NCBI RefSeq assembly: GCF_000718015.1
Contig: NZ_JODY01000050.1
Location: 1 to 30,909 of the forward strand
Origin: Streptomyces catenulae
Lineage (GTDB): Bacteria; Actinomycetota; Actinomycetes; Streptomycetales; Streptomycetaceae
DNA length: 30,909 bases
Direction: 5' to 3'
The translations under genes were made by a program, and so were the position numbers. Positions 17,980 through 26,291 of the stretch are shown here, piece after piece (position 1 is the first letter of the stretch; every line of letters starts with the position of its first letter). The notes beneath the pieces are model-generated. The model had not been told where the DNA came from. It did no database searches and saw only the letters and a list, made by a program, of their open reading frames with translations.

Positions 17980-18027
17980 GGCGCCGGGCCGGGCGCGCCG
18001 CCACGGCGGACCGCCCGACCCGGTGGC

Positions 18028-18075
18028 GCGCGGCCCGCCGCCGGGCGGCGCGTAGCCGCGCGGCCCGCCGCCGGG
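18028..18075. repeat. 18-base direct repeat with 30-base period
   Basis: GCGCGGCCCGCCGCCGGG occurs exactly at 18028-18045 and again at 18058-18075, just downstream of the minus-strand DUF5988 gene and of the operon terminator. The 12-base spacer (CGGCGCGTAGCC) is GC-rich and self-complementary in part. It may simply be duplicated terminator DNA. Confidence 0.6.
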
Positions 18076-18083
18076 AGCCCCGC

Positions 18084-18293
18084 TCACCCTGGGAGTTCGG
18101 TCCGCTCCCACCACTCGTAGACCGGCAGCCGCCCCTCCTTCGTCTCCTCGTGTCGGCCGGTGGCGCGGAAGTGTTCGTAGCCGTTGCGCCAGGCGATCTT
18201 GATCTCCGGTCCCGGCGGCTCGATCGGCACGATCCGCTCCGGGAAGTCGGCGGGTCCGCCGCTCAGCACTGCCTTCGTCTCCGTGTCAGCCAT
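18084..18293 (-). CDS. DUF5988-family small protein
   Basis: 69 residues from ATG 18293 (MADTETKAVL); the longer open frame upstream is Arg-rich and atypical, so it is not taken. Features are the L-S-GGPADFPER motif, a basic KIAWRNGYEHF segment, and a Trp/Tyr-rich end VYEWWERTELPG. This pattern matches the small DUF5988 proteins of streptomycetes, several of which lie near secondary-metabolism or regulatory genes; no activity is known to me. No hydrophobic or secretion signal is seen, so it is cytosolic. It is divergent from the DUF5954 gene with a 182-base spacer, and convergent with the three-gene operon. Confidence 0.75.
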   Translation of the reverse strand: MADTETKAVLSGGPADFPERIVPIEPPGPEIKIAWRNGYEHFRATGRHEETKEGRLPVYEWWERTELPG

Positions 18294-18475
18294 GCCCGGA
18301 TTGTGGTCCCCGGTCCGCCGTCGCCGGGCGGCACCACGCCGACGCGGTACGCGCCGGGGCGGCGACGGGCGCACGGACGGCGGACGCGTTCCGGCCGGGC
18401 ACCGGCACCACCCCCACAGGTGGTTTGTCCGCCGACCCGACGCCCTACGGGCGGGCCGCTGCCCACACTGCGGGA

Positions 18476-19486
18476 ATGACGGAAGACGGTGAGGAAGTCC
18501 CCGCGTACCGCACCATCAGGGTCACCGCCCAGGACGGCCCGGTGGCGGAGCTGTCCGAGGAGGAGGCGTGGCGGGCGCGGGAGCGCTATCCGGAGATCCT
18601 GGGCACGGGCGGGCCGGTCTTCTGCGCCGCGCGCGAGCGGGAGCAGGGCGGCTGGGAGGTGCGGTGCGTCGGCGGCAGCGGCCCGCAGACCGCCCGGGAC
18701 GCGCTGGCCGCGGAGTTCCGGCGGCGGGCCCGGCGCTCCGCCCGCACGGCGCACGCGCCCGCGTATCTGGCGGCCGCCGCCCGTCTGGAGCGGGAGCGGC
18801 CCGACGAACTGACCGTCCTGGGGGAGCGGTACCGGGTGGTCCGCTGCGAGGAGTTCGTCCGGATGGGCCCGGACGGGCCGGAACCGCCGCGCCCCTCGGA
18901 CCCGGACCCGGCGATGTGCGGCGACGCCTGCCGACCGGGCCGGACGAAGGGCTTCGTCATCGATCCGGCGGTCGGTACGGGCATGTCGGACGGCGTCCTC
19001 AAGCTCGATCTGCTCCAGTTCGTCCGGGCGGCGGGCTCGGCGCCGCCGGAGGTCGAGCGGGACGAGCGGCGGGCCGCCGTCAGCCATCCCGGCGGGGTGC
19101 TGCTCCCGGCGGCGTTCCTGGTCGCCGAGCGCACCGGCGGCGAGTGGCAGGCGCACACCGCCTCCTGCGACACCCCGCAGGACGCCCGCGACGCGCTCAC
19201 GATGTGGCTGCGCGTCCTCGCCCCCGTCACCCTCAAACTGACCGGTGCGGAACGGGAGGCGTACGAGCGGGCCGGTGACCGGCTGGCCCGGCGCCCCGGC
19301 AACGACGTACGTGTCGAGGGCCGCCCGGGGCGCTGCTTCAAGGTGGTCCGCGTCGAACGGCTGGTCCGCATCGGTCCGGACGGCCCCGAGGGCCCCCGCC
19401 CCTCCGACGTCGACCCGGACACCCCGGCCGCGGAACGGGCCCGCCGCCCCGACGTCGCCCCGGACCGCGGCCAGAGCCACGGCTGA
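18476..19486 (+). CDS. DUF5954-family protein
   Basis: 336 residues from ATG 18476. No Shine-Dalgarno is present; a -10-like CACACT ends 6 bases before the ATG, so the message may be leaderless. The protein is soluble and charged. It carries two copies of a DGPE-PPRPSD-type signature (RMGPDGPEPPRPSDPDP near 141 and RIGPDGPEGPRPSDVDPD near 304), each after a (Y/F)-(R/K)-VVR strand (YRVVRCEEF and FKVVRVERL). This suggests an internal duplication. It matches DUF5954 as I remember it; no catalytic motif is evident and no function is known. The gene ends in a terminator that starts right at its stop codon. Confidence 0.82.
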   Translation: MTEDGEEVPAYRTIRVTAQDGPVAELSEEEAWRARERYPEILGTGGPVFCAAREREQGGWEVRCVGGSGPQTARDALAAEFRRRARRSARTAHAPAYLAAAARLERERPDELTVLGERYRVVRCEEFVRMGPDGPEPPRPSDPDPAMCGDACRPGRTKGFVIDPAVGTGMSDGVLKLDLLQFVRAAGSAPPEVERDERRAAVSHPGGVLLPAAFLVAERTGGEWQAHTASCDTPQDARDALTMWLRVLAPVTLKLTGAEREAYERAGDRLARRPGNDVRVEGRPGRCFKVVRVERLVRIGPDGPEGPRPSDVDPDTPAAERARRPDVAPDRGQSHG

Positions 19487-19525
19487 GGCGCTCAACGCCC
19501 CTCCCCATGGCACCCGTTGGGCGCC
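19487..19525 (+). terminator. DUF5954 gene terminator
   Basis: GGCGCTCAACG (19487-19497) pairs with CGTTGGGCGCC (19515-19525) over 11 positions (one U-G wobble) with a 17-base loop, directly after the stop codon. Confidence 0.7.
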
Positions 19526-19580
19526 CTTGCACACATGGCGAGGATTTCCCCAGGCCCCTTCCCGCTCCGCTCCGTCCGCA

Positions 19581-19586
19581 TAGGGT
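19581..19586 (+). promoter_or_regulatory. -10 element of a probable leaderless transcript
   Basis: TAGGGT lies 6 bases before the ATG at 19593, and no ribosome site precedes that ATG. This spacing places the transcription start at or next to the A of the start codon, typical of streptomycete leaderless genes. Confidence 0.5.
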
Positions 19587-19592
19587 GCGGGC

Positions 19593-19922
19593 ATGAACAC
19601 GCCCAGCACAGCACAGCCCGGTGGTGGCGGCGCGGACGCCCGTATCGCCGCGCTGGAGGAGAGCCAGCGGCGGATGGCCGCCGAGATCGAGCGGCTGGAG
19701 GGGGAGGTCCAGGAGCTGCGCCGCCCCGGACTCGGCTTCATCGCCCGGGTCGGCGTCGGGCTGCTGGTGCTGATGATGGTCGTCCAACTGGCCATCCCGA
19801 TGGTGCTCGCCGCCGCCTCCGCCGCCTTCGGCAGCGCGGCTCCGGCGGTCGTCGGTCTGACCCTGATCGCCCTGATCGTCGCCGGACTCGTCTTCTACAC
19901 GGTGCGCGGCGGACGGGCCTGA
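19593..19922 (+). CDS. Small coiled-coil membrane protein
   Basis: 109 residues from ATG 19593. Residues 14-45 form a heptad-like coiled coil (DARIAALEESQRRMAAEIER then LEGEVQELRR), followed by two transmembrane helices (VGVGLLVLMMVVQLAIPMVL and VVGLTLIALIVAGLVFYTVR) and a short basic end. The layout implies an oligomer with the coiled coil in the cytosol. No homologue with known function comes to mind. It is probably leaderless (see 19581-19586). It is convergent with the Uma2 gene; the 21 bases between them include the 14-base palindrome GCGCCCCGGGGCGC. Confidence 0.78.
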   Translation: MNTPSTAQPGGGGADARIAALEESQRRMAAEIERLEGEVQELRRPGLGFIARVGVGLLVLMMVVQLAIPMVLAAASAAFGSAAPAVVGLTLIALIVAGLVFYTVRGGRA

Positions 19923-19943
19923 CGGTGGCGCCCCGGGGCGCGC

Positions 19944-20558
19944 TCAGTCCCGGGGGAAGTCCTCGGTGGCGAGGGTGATGCCGACGACCGTGCCGGTCAG
20001 ATCGACGGGCTCGCCGTACGCGAGGGTGAGGTCGCTCTTGTAGTCGCCGTCCTGCGGGTGGGTGAAGACCCGGCAGCGGGCGGTGTACGGGTCGGCGATC
20101 AGATACACCGGCACCTCGGCCCGCGCGTAGGCGGTCTTCTTGGGGCCGTAGTCGTTCACGCCGGTGCCCTTGGCGACGACCTCGGCGACGAACTCGATGT
20201 CCTGGTGGCACCGGCGCCCGTGGGCGTCCTTCTCGGCGTCGGCGGTGAACTTGGCGACGTCCGGGGCGAAGCCGTTGGTCTTCCCCGGGAAATCGATGCG
20301 TACGTCGGAGAGGATGACGGCATCCATGCCGAAGCGGTCCTCCAGCGCCCGTACGATCCTGCGGATGGTCTGCCAGTGCGCGTCCCGCTGCGGCGACATG
20401 AAGGCGTTCCCCTCGACGATCTCGACCTTGTAGCCCTCGGGGACTGGCATCTTCTCCAGGCGCTCGAACAGTTCGTCCAAGCTGAGGTTGCCGTTCTCGG
20501 GCATGTCGATCCTGTCGGTCTCGATTACGTCGGTCCGCCGTACGAGGCTGATGGTCAT
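19944..20558 (-). CDS. Uma2-family (DUF820) putative endonuclease
   Basis: 204 residues from ATG 20558, with GGGGAGGAG 8-16 bases upstream. Uma2 proteins have the PD-(D/E)XK nuclease fold. The expected landmarks are present: the N-terminal YKVEIVEGNAFMSP, the acidic PDVAKF (Asp100), FVAEVVAKGTGVNDYGPKK with Glu126 and Lys140/Lys141, and YARAEVPVYLIAD, where the usual tryptophan is replaced. Family length is about 190, so it is complete. These genes are abundant and often multicopy in streptomycetes and cyanobacteria; their substrate is unsettled, and links to mobile elements or defence are conjecture. It stands alone between a convergent small membrane-protein gene and a co-directional secreted-protein gene. 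Confidence 0.88.
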   Translation of the reverse strand: MTISLVRRTDVIETDRIDMPENGNLSLDELFERLEKMPVPEGYKVEIVEGNAFMSPQRDAHWQTIRRIVRALEDRFGMDAVILSDVRIDFPGKTNGFAPDVAKFTADAEKDAHGRRCHQDIEFVAEVVAKGTGVNDYGPKKTAYARAEVPVYLIADPYTARCRVFTHPQDGDYKSDLTLAYGEPVDLTGTVVGITLATEDFPRD

Positions 20559-20695
20559 CGTGCCGCTCCTCCCCGCTGCCGCGCGGCGCGGGCAGCCGCA
20601 CGGTCCAACGATACGCGCGGGGGTGCGTTATGTGCGTACGTGCGAAAAACGTTCCTCTTTGCGTACGGGGCGGGGGAGTTGGCGGAACGTCCGTC

Positions 20696-21526
20696 TCATG
20701 TCTCCTGGGACGGCGGCTTCGCGCCCGGGAGTTGGTCCTCGACCTCGGAGATCTCCATGCTCCGGGCGGCGGTCGGGGTCTTCGGTGAGACGTGGGTGCC
20801 GTAGTTGCTGAGGAGGATCGTCGCGGTCTGGTGGTCGACCTCGGCGGTGAGGCGGCGGGGGACGTGTTTGCCGTCGATGGCCACGTAGAGGGTCTGGCGG
20901 GCGCCGCCGCGGGATTTGAGGATGGGCAGGACGCGGGTGCCCTCCTGGACGGTCGGTTTGCCCTTGCTCAGGGTGAGCTTCGGCTGCGGGGAGGCGCCCG
21001 GCGGGGTCGGTTTCGGGGATTCGGGGCTGCCGGACCCGGCGGTCTGCTTCTGGAAGGCGGCCAGGTCGCAGGCGGCGGCGATGCTCGCGGGGAGCGGGTC
21101 GTCGGTGGTGCCGTGCAGGTAGCGGCCCTTCACGCGGGCGATGACGGAGGCGGCGGCGTCCGCGGAGAGCTGGCCCTTCCAGAACGCGTCGTCCGGCTTG
21201 AGCCAGATCTGCCGGCCGTGCTTGATCAGCTCGACCTTGCCGTAGTGGCCCTTGCTGATCGCGCCGGTGCAGTCACCGGAGCGGTTCATCGTGATGTCGA
21301 GGCGGGTGGCGTCGACGCTGGTGCTGGTGCGCAGCCGTAGCGAGGTCGCCGCCAGGAGTTCCCTGCGGGCCAGCTCCGAGATCTGTTCGGCGGACTTTCC
21401 CGCCAGATCTCCCTCGCCGCCGGAGTCGCGCGCCCGGGCGGTCCCGGCCCCCGCGAACCCGCCGAGAAGGGCCACACCGCAGGTCAGGGCGGTGATGCTG
21501 GTGGCGGTTCGGCGTCTGCTGCTCAT
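20696..21526 (-). CDS. Secreted protein, LolA/LppX-like fold suspected
   Basis: 276 residues from ATG 21526, with GGAGG 7-11 bases upstream. The N-terminus MSSRRRTATSITALTCGVAL followed by LGGFAGAGTARA is a Sec-type signal peptide, with cleavage likely after ARA (about residue 32). No proper lipobox is seen. The mature part resembles the actinobacterial lipoproteins of the LppX/LprG or LolA-like group: SLRLRTSTSVDATRLDITMN, a G-H-YGKVELIKHGRQIWLK segment with a lone Cys in GDCTGA, KGRYLH, then the second half LYVAIDGKHVPRRLTAEV. A Pro/Ser linker (about 160-180) splits the two halves. Its role may be lipid or envelope handling, which is inference. It is divergent from the betaine operon across a strong inverted repeat. 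Confidence 0.8.
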   Translation of the reverse strand: MSSRRRTATSITALTCGVALLGGFAGAGTARARDSGGEGDLAGKSAEQISELARRELLAATSLRLRTSTSVDATRLDITMNRSGDCTGAISKGHYGKVELIKHGRQIWLKPDDAFWKGQLSADAAASVIARVKGRYLHGTTDDPLPASIAAACDLAAFQKQTAGSGSPESPKPTPPGASPQPKLTLSKGKPTVQEGTRVLPILKSRGGARQTLYVAIDGKHVPRRLTAEVDHQTATILLSNYGTHVSPKTPTAARSMEISEVEDQLPGAKPPSQET

Positions 21527-21551
21527 CCGTGGACCTCCGCACCGAGAGGGG

Positions 21552-21569
21552 CGTACGTAGGGACGTACG
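21552..21569. promoter_or_regulatory. Operator-like inverted repeat between divergent genes
   Basis: CGTACGT-AGGG-ACGTACG: perfect 7-bp arms around a 4-base centre, followed by TACGTA at 21581. It lies 26 bases upstream of the secreted-protein start and about 155 before betB, where it could affect either promoter. Confidence 0.45.
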
Positions 21570-21678
21570 GCTATTCAGGGTACGTATGAGGACATTCGGC
21601 CGCACATTGAGTGACTCGGGCCACTTTCCCCGAATGGTTGGGCATAGCTGTAGAGGTTTCGGGGAGGGGTCCCCGTTG

Positions 21679-21692
21679 CTGGTGTGAACCAG
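21679..21692 (+). promoter_or_regulatory. betB: Short inverted repeat near the betB start
   Basis: CTGGT-GTGA-ACCAG lies 32 bases upstream of the betB GTG and 17 before its ribosome site, beside GGGGA-GGGG-TCCCC (21661-21674). It could be an operator for choline or osmotic control, or a leader hairpin. No regulator gene of the BetI or GbsR type is adjacent. Confidence 0.3.
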
Positions 21693-21724
21693 TGGAAGAA
21701 ATCGGTAACGGAAGGCAGAACAGC

Positions 21725-23227
21725 GTGTCGGCAAGCGAGACCATTCACGTAGACGGGGTGTGGCGTGCCGCCGCATCCGGCGCCACGCGGGAGGTCCTCG
21801 ATCCCGCCGACGCCACCGTGATCCAGCTGGTGGCCGAGGGCGGCGCGGAGGACGCCGACGCGGCGGTGGCCGCGGCCCGCCGCGCCTTCGACGACGGCAG
21901 CTGGTCCGCCACCCCGGTCGCCGAGCGTGCCGCACTGCTGCGCCGCGTCGCCGACCTGCTCCAGCGGGACCGCGAGGAGATCGCGCTCATCGAGAGCCGC
22001 GACACCGGCAAGACGCTGGAGGAGGGCCGGGTCGACGTCGACGACGTCACCAACGCCTTCCGCTACTTCGCCGACACCGTCATGAACGAGAGCGGTGGCC
22101 GCGTCGTCGACGCCGGTTCCGCCGATGTGCACAGCGTCGTCGTCCATGAGCCGGTCGGCGTCTGCGCGCTGATCACGCCGTGGAACTACCCGCTGCTCCA
22201 GGCCAGCTGGAAGATCGCCCCGGCGCTCGCCGCGGGCAACACCTTCGTCATCAAGCCCAGCGAGGTCACCCCGCTGTCGACGGTGCACCTGGTGAAGCTG
22301 CTCGCCGAGGCGGGGCTGCCCAACGGCGTCGCCAACATCGTCACCGGCGCCGGTGTGCCGGTCGGCCAGCGCCTCGCCGACCACCCCGACGTCGACCTCT
22401 TCTCCTTCACCGGCGGTCTGGTCTCCGGCACCAAGGCGGGCGCCGCCGCGGTCTCCGGTGCCAAGAAGATCGCCCTGGAGCTGGGCGGCAAGAACCCCAA
22501 CGTGGTCTTCGCCGACGCCTGCGCCACCGAGGAGGGCTTCGACACCGCCGTCGACCAGGCGCTGAACGCCGCGTTCATCCACAGCGGCCAGGTCTGCTCG
22601 GCCGGTGCCCGCCTGATCGTCGAGGAGTCCGTCAAGGACCGCTTCGTCGCCGAACTGGCCCGCCGCGCCGAGAAGATCAAGCTCGGCCGCGGCACCGAGG
22701 ACGGCGTCGAGTGCGGCCCGCTCGTCTCCCAGCAGCAGCTCGACAAGGTCGAGGCGTACGTCGCCTCCGCGCTCGCCGAGGGCGCGCAGCTGCGCAGCGG
22801 CGGCGCCCGCCCCGAGCCCAGCGACATCCGCCCGGCGACCGGCTACTTCTACTCCCCGACCGTCCTCGACGGCTGCCACCGGGAGATGAAGGTGGTCCGC
22901 GAGGAGACCTTCGGGCCGATCCTCAGCGTCGAGACCTTCACCACCGAGGACGAGGCCGTCGCGCTCGCCAACGACACCGAGTACGGCCTGGCCGGTGCGG
23001 TCTTCTCCGGCAACTCCGCCCGCGCCCGCCGCGTCGCCGCCCGGCTGCGCCACGGCACCGTGTGGATCAACGACTACCACCCCTACCTCCCGCAGGCGGA
23101 GTGGGGCGGTTTCGGCAAGTCCGGCATCGGCCGTGAGCTGGGCCCGTCCGGTCTGGACGAGTACCGCGAGTCCAAGCACATCTACGAGAACCTGCGGCCC
23201 GAGCCGGTCCGCTGGTTCGGCGGCTGA
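21725..23227 (+). CDS. betB: Betaine aldehyde dehydrogenase
   Basis: 500 residues from GTG 21725, chosen for GGAAGG 9 bases upstream; earlier in-frame starts give unlikely sequence. It oxidises betaine aldehyde to glycine betaine with NAD(P)+ in the cytosol. Aldehyde dehydrogenase landmarks: GVCALITPWNYPLLQASWKI, the FVIKPSEVTPLS cofactor lysine, the FTGG loop, the general base Glu252 in LELGGKNPN, the nucleophile Cys291 in HSGQVCSAGA, and EETFGPILSV. DNA context rather than motif alone points to betaine aldehyde as substrate, because a choline-oxidase-like gene and a betaine/choline ABC transporter follow in the same direction. It is probably the first gene of the operon. Other ALDH substrates cannot be excluded. 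Confidence 0.92.
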   Translation: MSASETIHVDGVWRAAASGATREVLDPADATVIQLVAEGGAEDADAAVAAARRAFDDGSWSATPVAERAALLRRVADLLQRDREEIALIESRDTGKTLEEGRVDVDDVTNAFRYFADTVMNESGGRVVDAGSADVHSVVVHEPVGVCALITPWNYPLLQASWKIAPALAAGNTFVIKPSEVTPLSTVHLVKLLAEAGLPNGVANIVTGAGVPVGQRLADHPDVDLFSFTGGLVSGTKAGAAAVSGAKKIALELGGKNPNVVFADACATEEGFDTAVDQALNAAFIHSGQVCSAGARLIVEESVKDRFVAELARRAEKIKLGRGTEDGVECGPLVSQQQLDKVEAYVASALAEGAQLRSGGARPEPSDIRPATGYFYSPTVLDGCHREMKVVREETFGPILSVETFTTEDEAVALANDTEYGLAGAVFSGNSARARRVAARLRHGTVWINDYHPYLPQAEWGGFGKSGIGRELGPSGLDEYRESKHIYENLRPEPVRWFGG

Positions 23228-23238
23228 CCGGGCCGCAC

Positions 23239-23268
23239 GGCGGGCGGCGTCCCTGACGGCCGCCCGCC
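23239..23268 (+). terminator. Hairpin between betB and the oxidase gene
   Basis: GGCGGGCGGC (23239-23248) and GCCGCCCGCC (23259-23268) form a perfect 10-bp stem with a 10-base loop, 12 bases after the betB stop. More GGCC-rich dyads follow to about 23325. The next gene is co-directional, so this may cause partial termination or protect betB mRNA. Confidence 0.5.
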
Positions 23269-23392
23269 GCCCCGCCGGGGCCCGGCCCCGGCCGTCCGGG
23301 GCCGCCGTCCGGCCCCGCGTCGCCGCCCCACCCCGCCGCGGCACCGCACCCCCACGCAGCAGCTCAGGCACTGTGCACGAAGGAGTACCCGT

Positions 23393-24961
23393 ATGCCCCC
23401 GTCTTCCTCCGCAGCCCGCACCGTCAAGGCCGACTACGTCATCGTCGGCGGCGGTACCGCGGGATCGGTGATCGCCTCCCGGCTGACCGAGGACCCGAAC
23501 GTCAGCGTCGTCGTCATCGAGGGCGGCCCGACCGACATCGACCGCGACGACGTGCTGACGCTGCGCCGCTGGCTCGGTCTGCTCGGCGGCGACCTCGACT
23601 ACGGCTACACCACCACCGAGCAGCCGCGCGGCAACTCGCACATCCTGCACAGCCGCGCCAAGGTCCTCGGCGGCTGCTCCTCGCACAACACCCTGATCTC
23701 CTTCAAGCCGCTGCCGTCCGACTGGGACGAGTGGGAGGCCGCGGGCGCCACCGGCTGGGGCGCCGCGAAGATGGACCCCTACTTCGGCAAGCTCCGCAAC
23801 AACATCGTGCGGGTCGCCAAGAAGGACCAGAACGCCATCGCCACCGACTGGGTCGAGGCCGTCAAGACCGCGCTGGACGTGCCCGAGGTCGTCGGCTTCA
23901 ACGACAAGCCCTTCGACGAGGGCGTCGGCTTCTTCGACCTCTCGTACCACCCGGAGAACAACAAGCGCTCCTCCGCCTCCGTCGCCTACCTCCACCCGCA
24001 CATGGAGGCCGGGGACCGCCCCAACCTCACGCTGCTGCTGGAGACCTGGGTCGACAAGCTGGAGCTGGACGGTACCCGCGCCACCGGCGTCCACGCCCGT
24101 ACGAAGGACGGCGAGGAGCTGTTCGTCGAGGCCGGTCGCGAGGTGCTGCTCTGCGCCGGTGCGGTGGACACCCCGCGGCTGCTGATGCTCTCCGGCATCG
24201 GCCCGAAGAAGGACCTGGAGGCGCTGGGCATCCCTTGCGTCCTGGACCTGCCGGGCGTCGGCGAGAACCTCATCGACCACCCCGAGTCGGTCATCGTCTG
24301 GGAGACCAACGGGCCGCTGCCCGGCAACTCCGCGATGGACTCCGACGCGGGCCTGTTCATCAAGCGGGACGCCGATCACAAGGGTCCCGACCTGATGTTC
24401 CACTTCTACCAGATCCCGTTCACGGACAACCCGGAGCGGCTGGGCTACGAGCGCCCCGAGCACGGCGTCTCGATGACCCCGAACATCCCCAAGTCCCGCG
24501 CCCGCGGCCGTCTCTACCTCACCTCCGCGGACCCCGAGGTCAAGCCCGCCCTCGACTTCAAGTACTTCGAGGACGACGCGGACTACGACGGCAAGACCCT
24601 GGTGGACGGCATCAAACTGGCCCGTAAGGTCGCCGAGGCTGAGCCGTTCAAGAAGTGGCTCAAGCGCGAGGTCTTCCCCGGCCCCGAGGTCACCGACGAC
24701 GCGGAGATCAGCGAGCTGGTCCGCAAGGCCGCGCACACCGTCTACCACCCCGCCGGCACCTGCAAGATGGGCGCCAAGGACGACGAACTCGCCGTCGTCG
24801 ACCCGGAGTTGAAGATCCGCGGCCTCTCGCACGTCCGGATCGCCGACGCCTCCGTCTTCCCGACGATGCCCGCGGTCAACCCGATGATCGGCGTCCTGAT
24901 GGTGGGGGAGAAGGCCGCCGAACTGCTCCGGGAAGCCCCGGCCCAGGGAGGTGAGGCCTGA
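23393..24961 (+). CDS. Choline-oxidase-type GMC flavoprotein
   Basis: 522 residues from ATG 23393, with AAGGAG 7-12 bases upstream. GMC oxidoreductase: FAD-binding [17 protein letters not shown] (15-31), then [27 protein letters not shown], and the C-terminal [10 protein letters not shown] and [12 protein letters not shown]. Residues that define choline oxidase of Arthrobacter are all kept at matching spacing: the FAD-linking His (His98, cf. His99), the trimethylammonium-binding Glu (Glu298 in DHPES, cf. Glu312), and the catalytic His452 and Asn496 (cf. His466, Asn510). It therefore likely converts choline, via betaine aldehyde, to glycine betaine using O2. A BetA-type dehydrogenase or other alcohol oxidase is the alternative. 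Its stop overlaps the next start by one base (TGATG). Confidence 0.88.
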   Translation: MPPSSSAARTVKADYVIVGGGTAGSVIASRLTEDPNVSVVVIEGGPTDIDRDDVLTLRRWLGLLGGDLDYGYTTTEQPRGNSHILHSRAKVLGGCSSHNTLISFKPLPSDWDEWEAAGATGWGAAKMDPYFGKLRNNIVRVAKKDQNAIATDWVEAVKTALDVPEVVGFNDKPFDEGVGFFDLSYHPENNKRSSASVAYLHPHMEAGDRPNLTLLLETWVDKLELDGTRATGVHARTKDGEELFVEAGREVLLCAGAVDTPRLLMLSGIGPKKDLEALGIPCVLDLPGVGENLIDHPESVIVWETNGPLPGNSAMDSDAGLFIKRDADHKGPDLMFHFYQIPFTDNPERLGYERPEHGVSMTPNIPKSRARGRLYLTSADPEVKPALDFKYFEDDADYDGKTLVDGIKLARKVAEAEPFKKWLKREVFPGPEVTDDAEISELVRKAAHTVYHPAGTCKMGAKDDELAVVDPELKIRGLSHVRIADASVFPTMPAVNPMIGVLMVGEKAAELLREAPAQGGEA

Positions 24962-26127
24962 TGGCTGCCGCCACCGCCGACGCCTCCGGCATAGCCACCG
25001 CCGACGCCGGGACCGACGCCGGGGCCCAGGCCCCGGCGGTCCCCGCCCCCGCCACCGCCCCCGGCGAGGAGAGCACCGACCGCGACGTCGTCTTCTCCGC
25101 CCGCCACCTGTGGAAGGTCTTCGGCCCCAAGGCCGACCGCATCCCCGACGACACCACCCTGACCGGCCTGAGCGTCGCCGAGGTGCGCGAGCGCACCGGC
25201 TGCACGCCCGCCGTCCGCGATGTCTCCTTCGACGTCCACAAGGGCGAGGTCTTCGTCGTCATGGGCCTCTCCGGCTCCGGCAAGTCCACCCTCGTCCGCT
25301 GTCTGACCCGGCTCATCGAGCCGACCGGCGGCACCCTGGAGATGGACGGCGAGGACGTCCTCGGCATGGACCGCACCACCCTGCGCGACCTGCGCCGCCG
25401 CCGCGCCGCCATGGTCTTCCAGCACTTCGGTCTGCTGCCGCACCGCTCCGTCCTCGACAACGTCGCCTACGGCCTGGAGATCCAGGGCGTCGGCAAGACC
25501 GAACGCCGCGCGCGGGCCGCCGAGATGGTGGAGAAGGTCGGCCTCGCCGGACTGGAGAAGCGCCGCCCCGGCCAGCTCTCCGGCGGCCAGCAGCAGCGCG
25601 TGGGCCTGGCCCGCGCCCTCGCCGTCGACCCCGAGATCCTCCTGTTCGACGAGCCGTTCAGCGCCCTCGACCCGCTCATCCGCCGCGACATGCAGGAGGA
25701 AGTCGTCCGCCTGCACCGCGAGGAGGGCCGGACGATGGTCTTCATCACCCACGACCTCGCCGAGGCGCTGACCGTCGGCGACCGCATCGCCCTGATGCGC
25801 GACGGAGAGATCGTCCAGCTCGGCACGCCCGAGGAGATCGTCGGCTCCCCGGCGGACGACTACGTCCGCGACTTCGTCCGCGACGTCCCGCGCGAGCAGG
25901 TCCTCACCGTCCGCCGCGCCATGCGCCCCGCCGAGGGCGACGAGGCCGACCGGGGCCCGGCGCTCGCGCCGACCACCCTCATCTCCGACGCGATCGAGGC
26001 GGTGGCCCGCTCCGGCGGCGCCGTCCGCGTCGCCGAGAACGGCCGCTGCCTGGGCATCGTCGACCACGCCTGCCTGCTGAACGTCGTCGCGCGGATGGAC
26101 ACCACCCGCACCGAGGTGGCCGCCTGA
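24961..26127 (+). CDS. Glycine betaine/choline ABC transporter ATP-binding protein (ProV/OpuAA-like)
   Basis: 388 residues from ATG 24961, sharing one base with the preceding stop. An unusual Ala/Thr/Pro-rich head of about 40 residues precedes the domain. Then come [12 protein letters not shown] and the segment before Walker A typical of ProV, Walker [10 protein letters not shown] (Lys108), [20 protein letters not shown] (Q-loop), signature LSGGQQQR, Walker [14 protein letters not shown], and switch His in FITHDLAEA. The C-terminal part from about 320 has a single CBS-like unit ([20 protein letters not shown] ... [11 protein letters not shown]). The ATPase works with the fused permease and the lipoprotein encoded downstream to import betaine or choline. 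The message overlaps the next small ORF (TGATG). Confidence 0.93.
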   Translation: MAAATADASGIATADAGTDAGAQAPAVPAPATAPGEESTDRDVVFSARHLWKVFGPKADRIPDDTTLTGLSVAEVRERTGCTPAVRDVSFDVHKGEVFVVMGLSGSGKSTLVRCLTRLIEPTGGTLEMDGEDVLGMDRTTLRDLRRRRAAMVFQHFGLLPHRSVLDNVAYGLEIQGVGKTERRARAAEMVEKVGLAGLEKRRPGQLSGGQQQRVGLARALAVDPEILLFDEPFSALDPLIRRDMQEEVVRLHREEGRTMVFITHDLAEALTVGDRIALMRDGEIVQLGTPEEIVGSPADDYVRDFVRDVPREQVLTVRRAMRPAEGDEADRGPALAPTTLISDAIEAVARSGGAVRVAENGRCLGIVDHACLLNVVARMDTTRTEVAA

Positions 26128-26291
26128 TGTACCCCGCCACCCCCCACGGCGTCGCCCTGCGCGGCGCCCGCGTCCACCGCACCCCGGTGCTGCCGCGGCT
26201 CCGTGCCGCGCTGCGGCGGCACTGGCGCGAGGCGCAGCGCGCCGCCGCCATGAACGTGCCCACCGGCACCGTGAAACGGGGCCGCGCATGA
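26127..26291 (+). CDS. 54-residue ORF wedged between ATPase and permease genes
   Basis: The ATG at 26127 overlaps the ATPase stop (TGATG) and the TGA at 26289-26291 overlaps the permease ATG (ATGA at 26288), so the frame is fitted exactly to both neighbours. The product is basic (13 Arg, 2 Lys and 3 His of 54), with no membrane helix. Its end MNVPTGTVKRGRA is reminiscent of the DNA-contact turn of sigma region 4 (V-P-x-GTVK-x-R), but the fragment is too short for a domain. It may encode a real microprotein, or serve only to couple translation of the permease to that of the ATPase. I do not recognise a family. Confidence 0.5.
   Translation: MYPATPHGVALRGARVHRTPVLPRLRAALRRHWREAQRAAAMNVPTGTVKRGRA

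Noticed and set aside
21575..24832. A 1085-codon minus-strand open frame opposite betB and the oxidase gene.
   Set aside because: It mirrors well-conserved plus-strand enzymes; the Leu/Val/Gly/Asp-rich translation is typical of the antisense of high-GC coding DNA.
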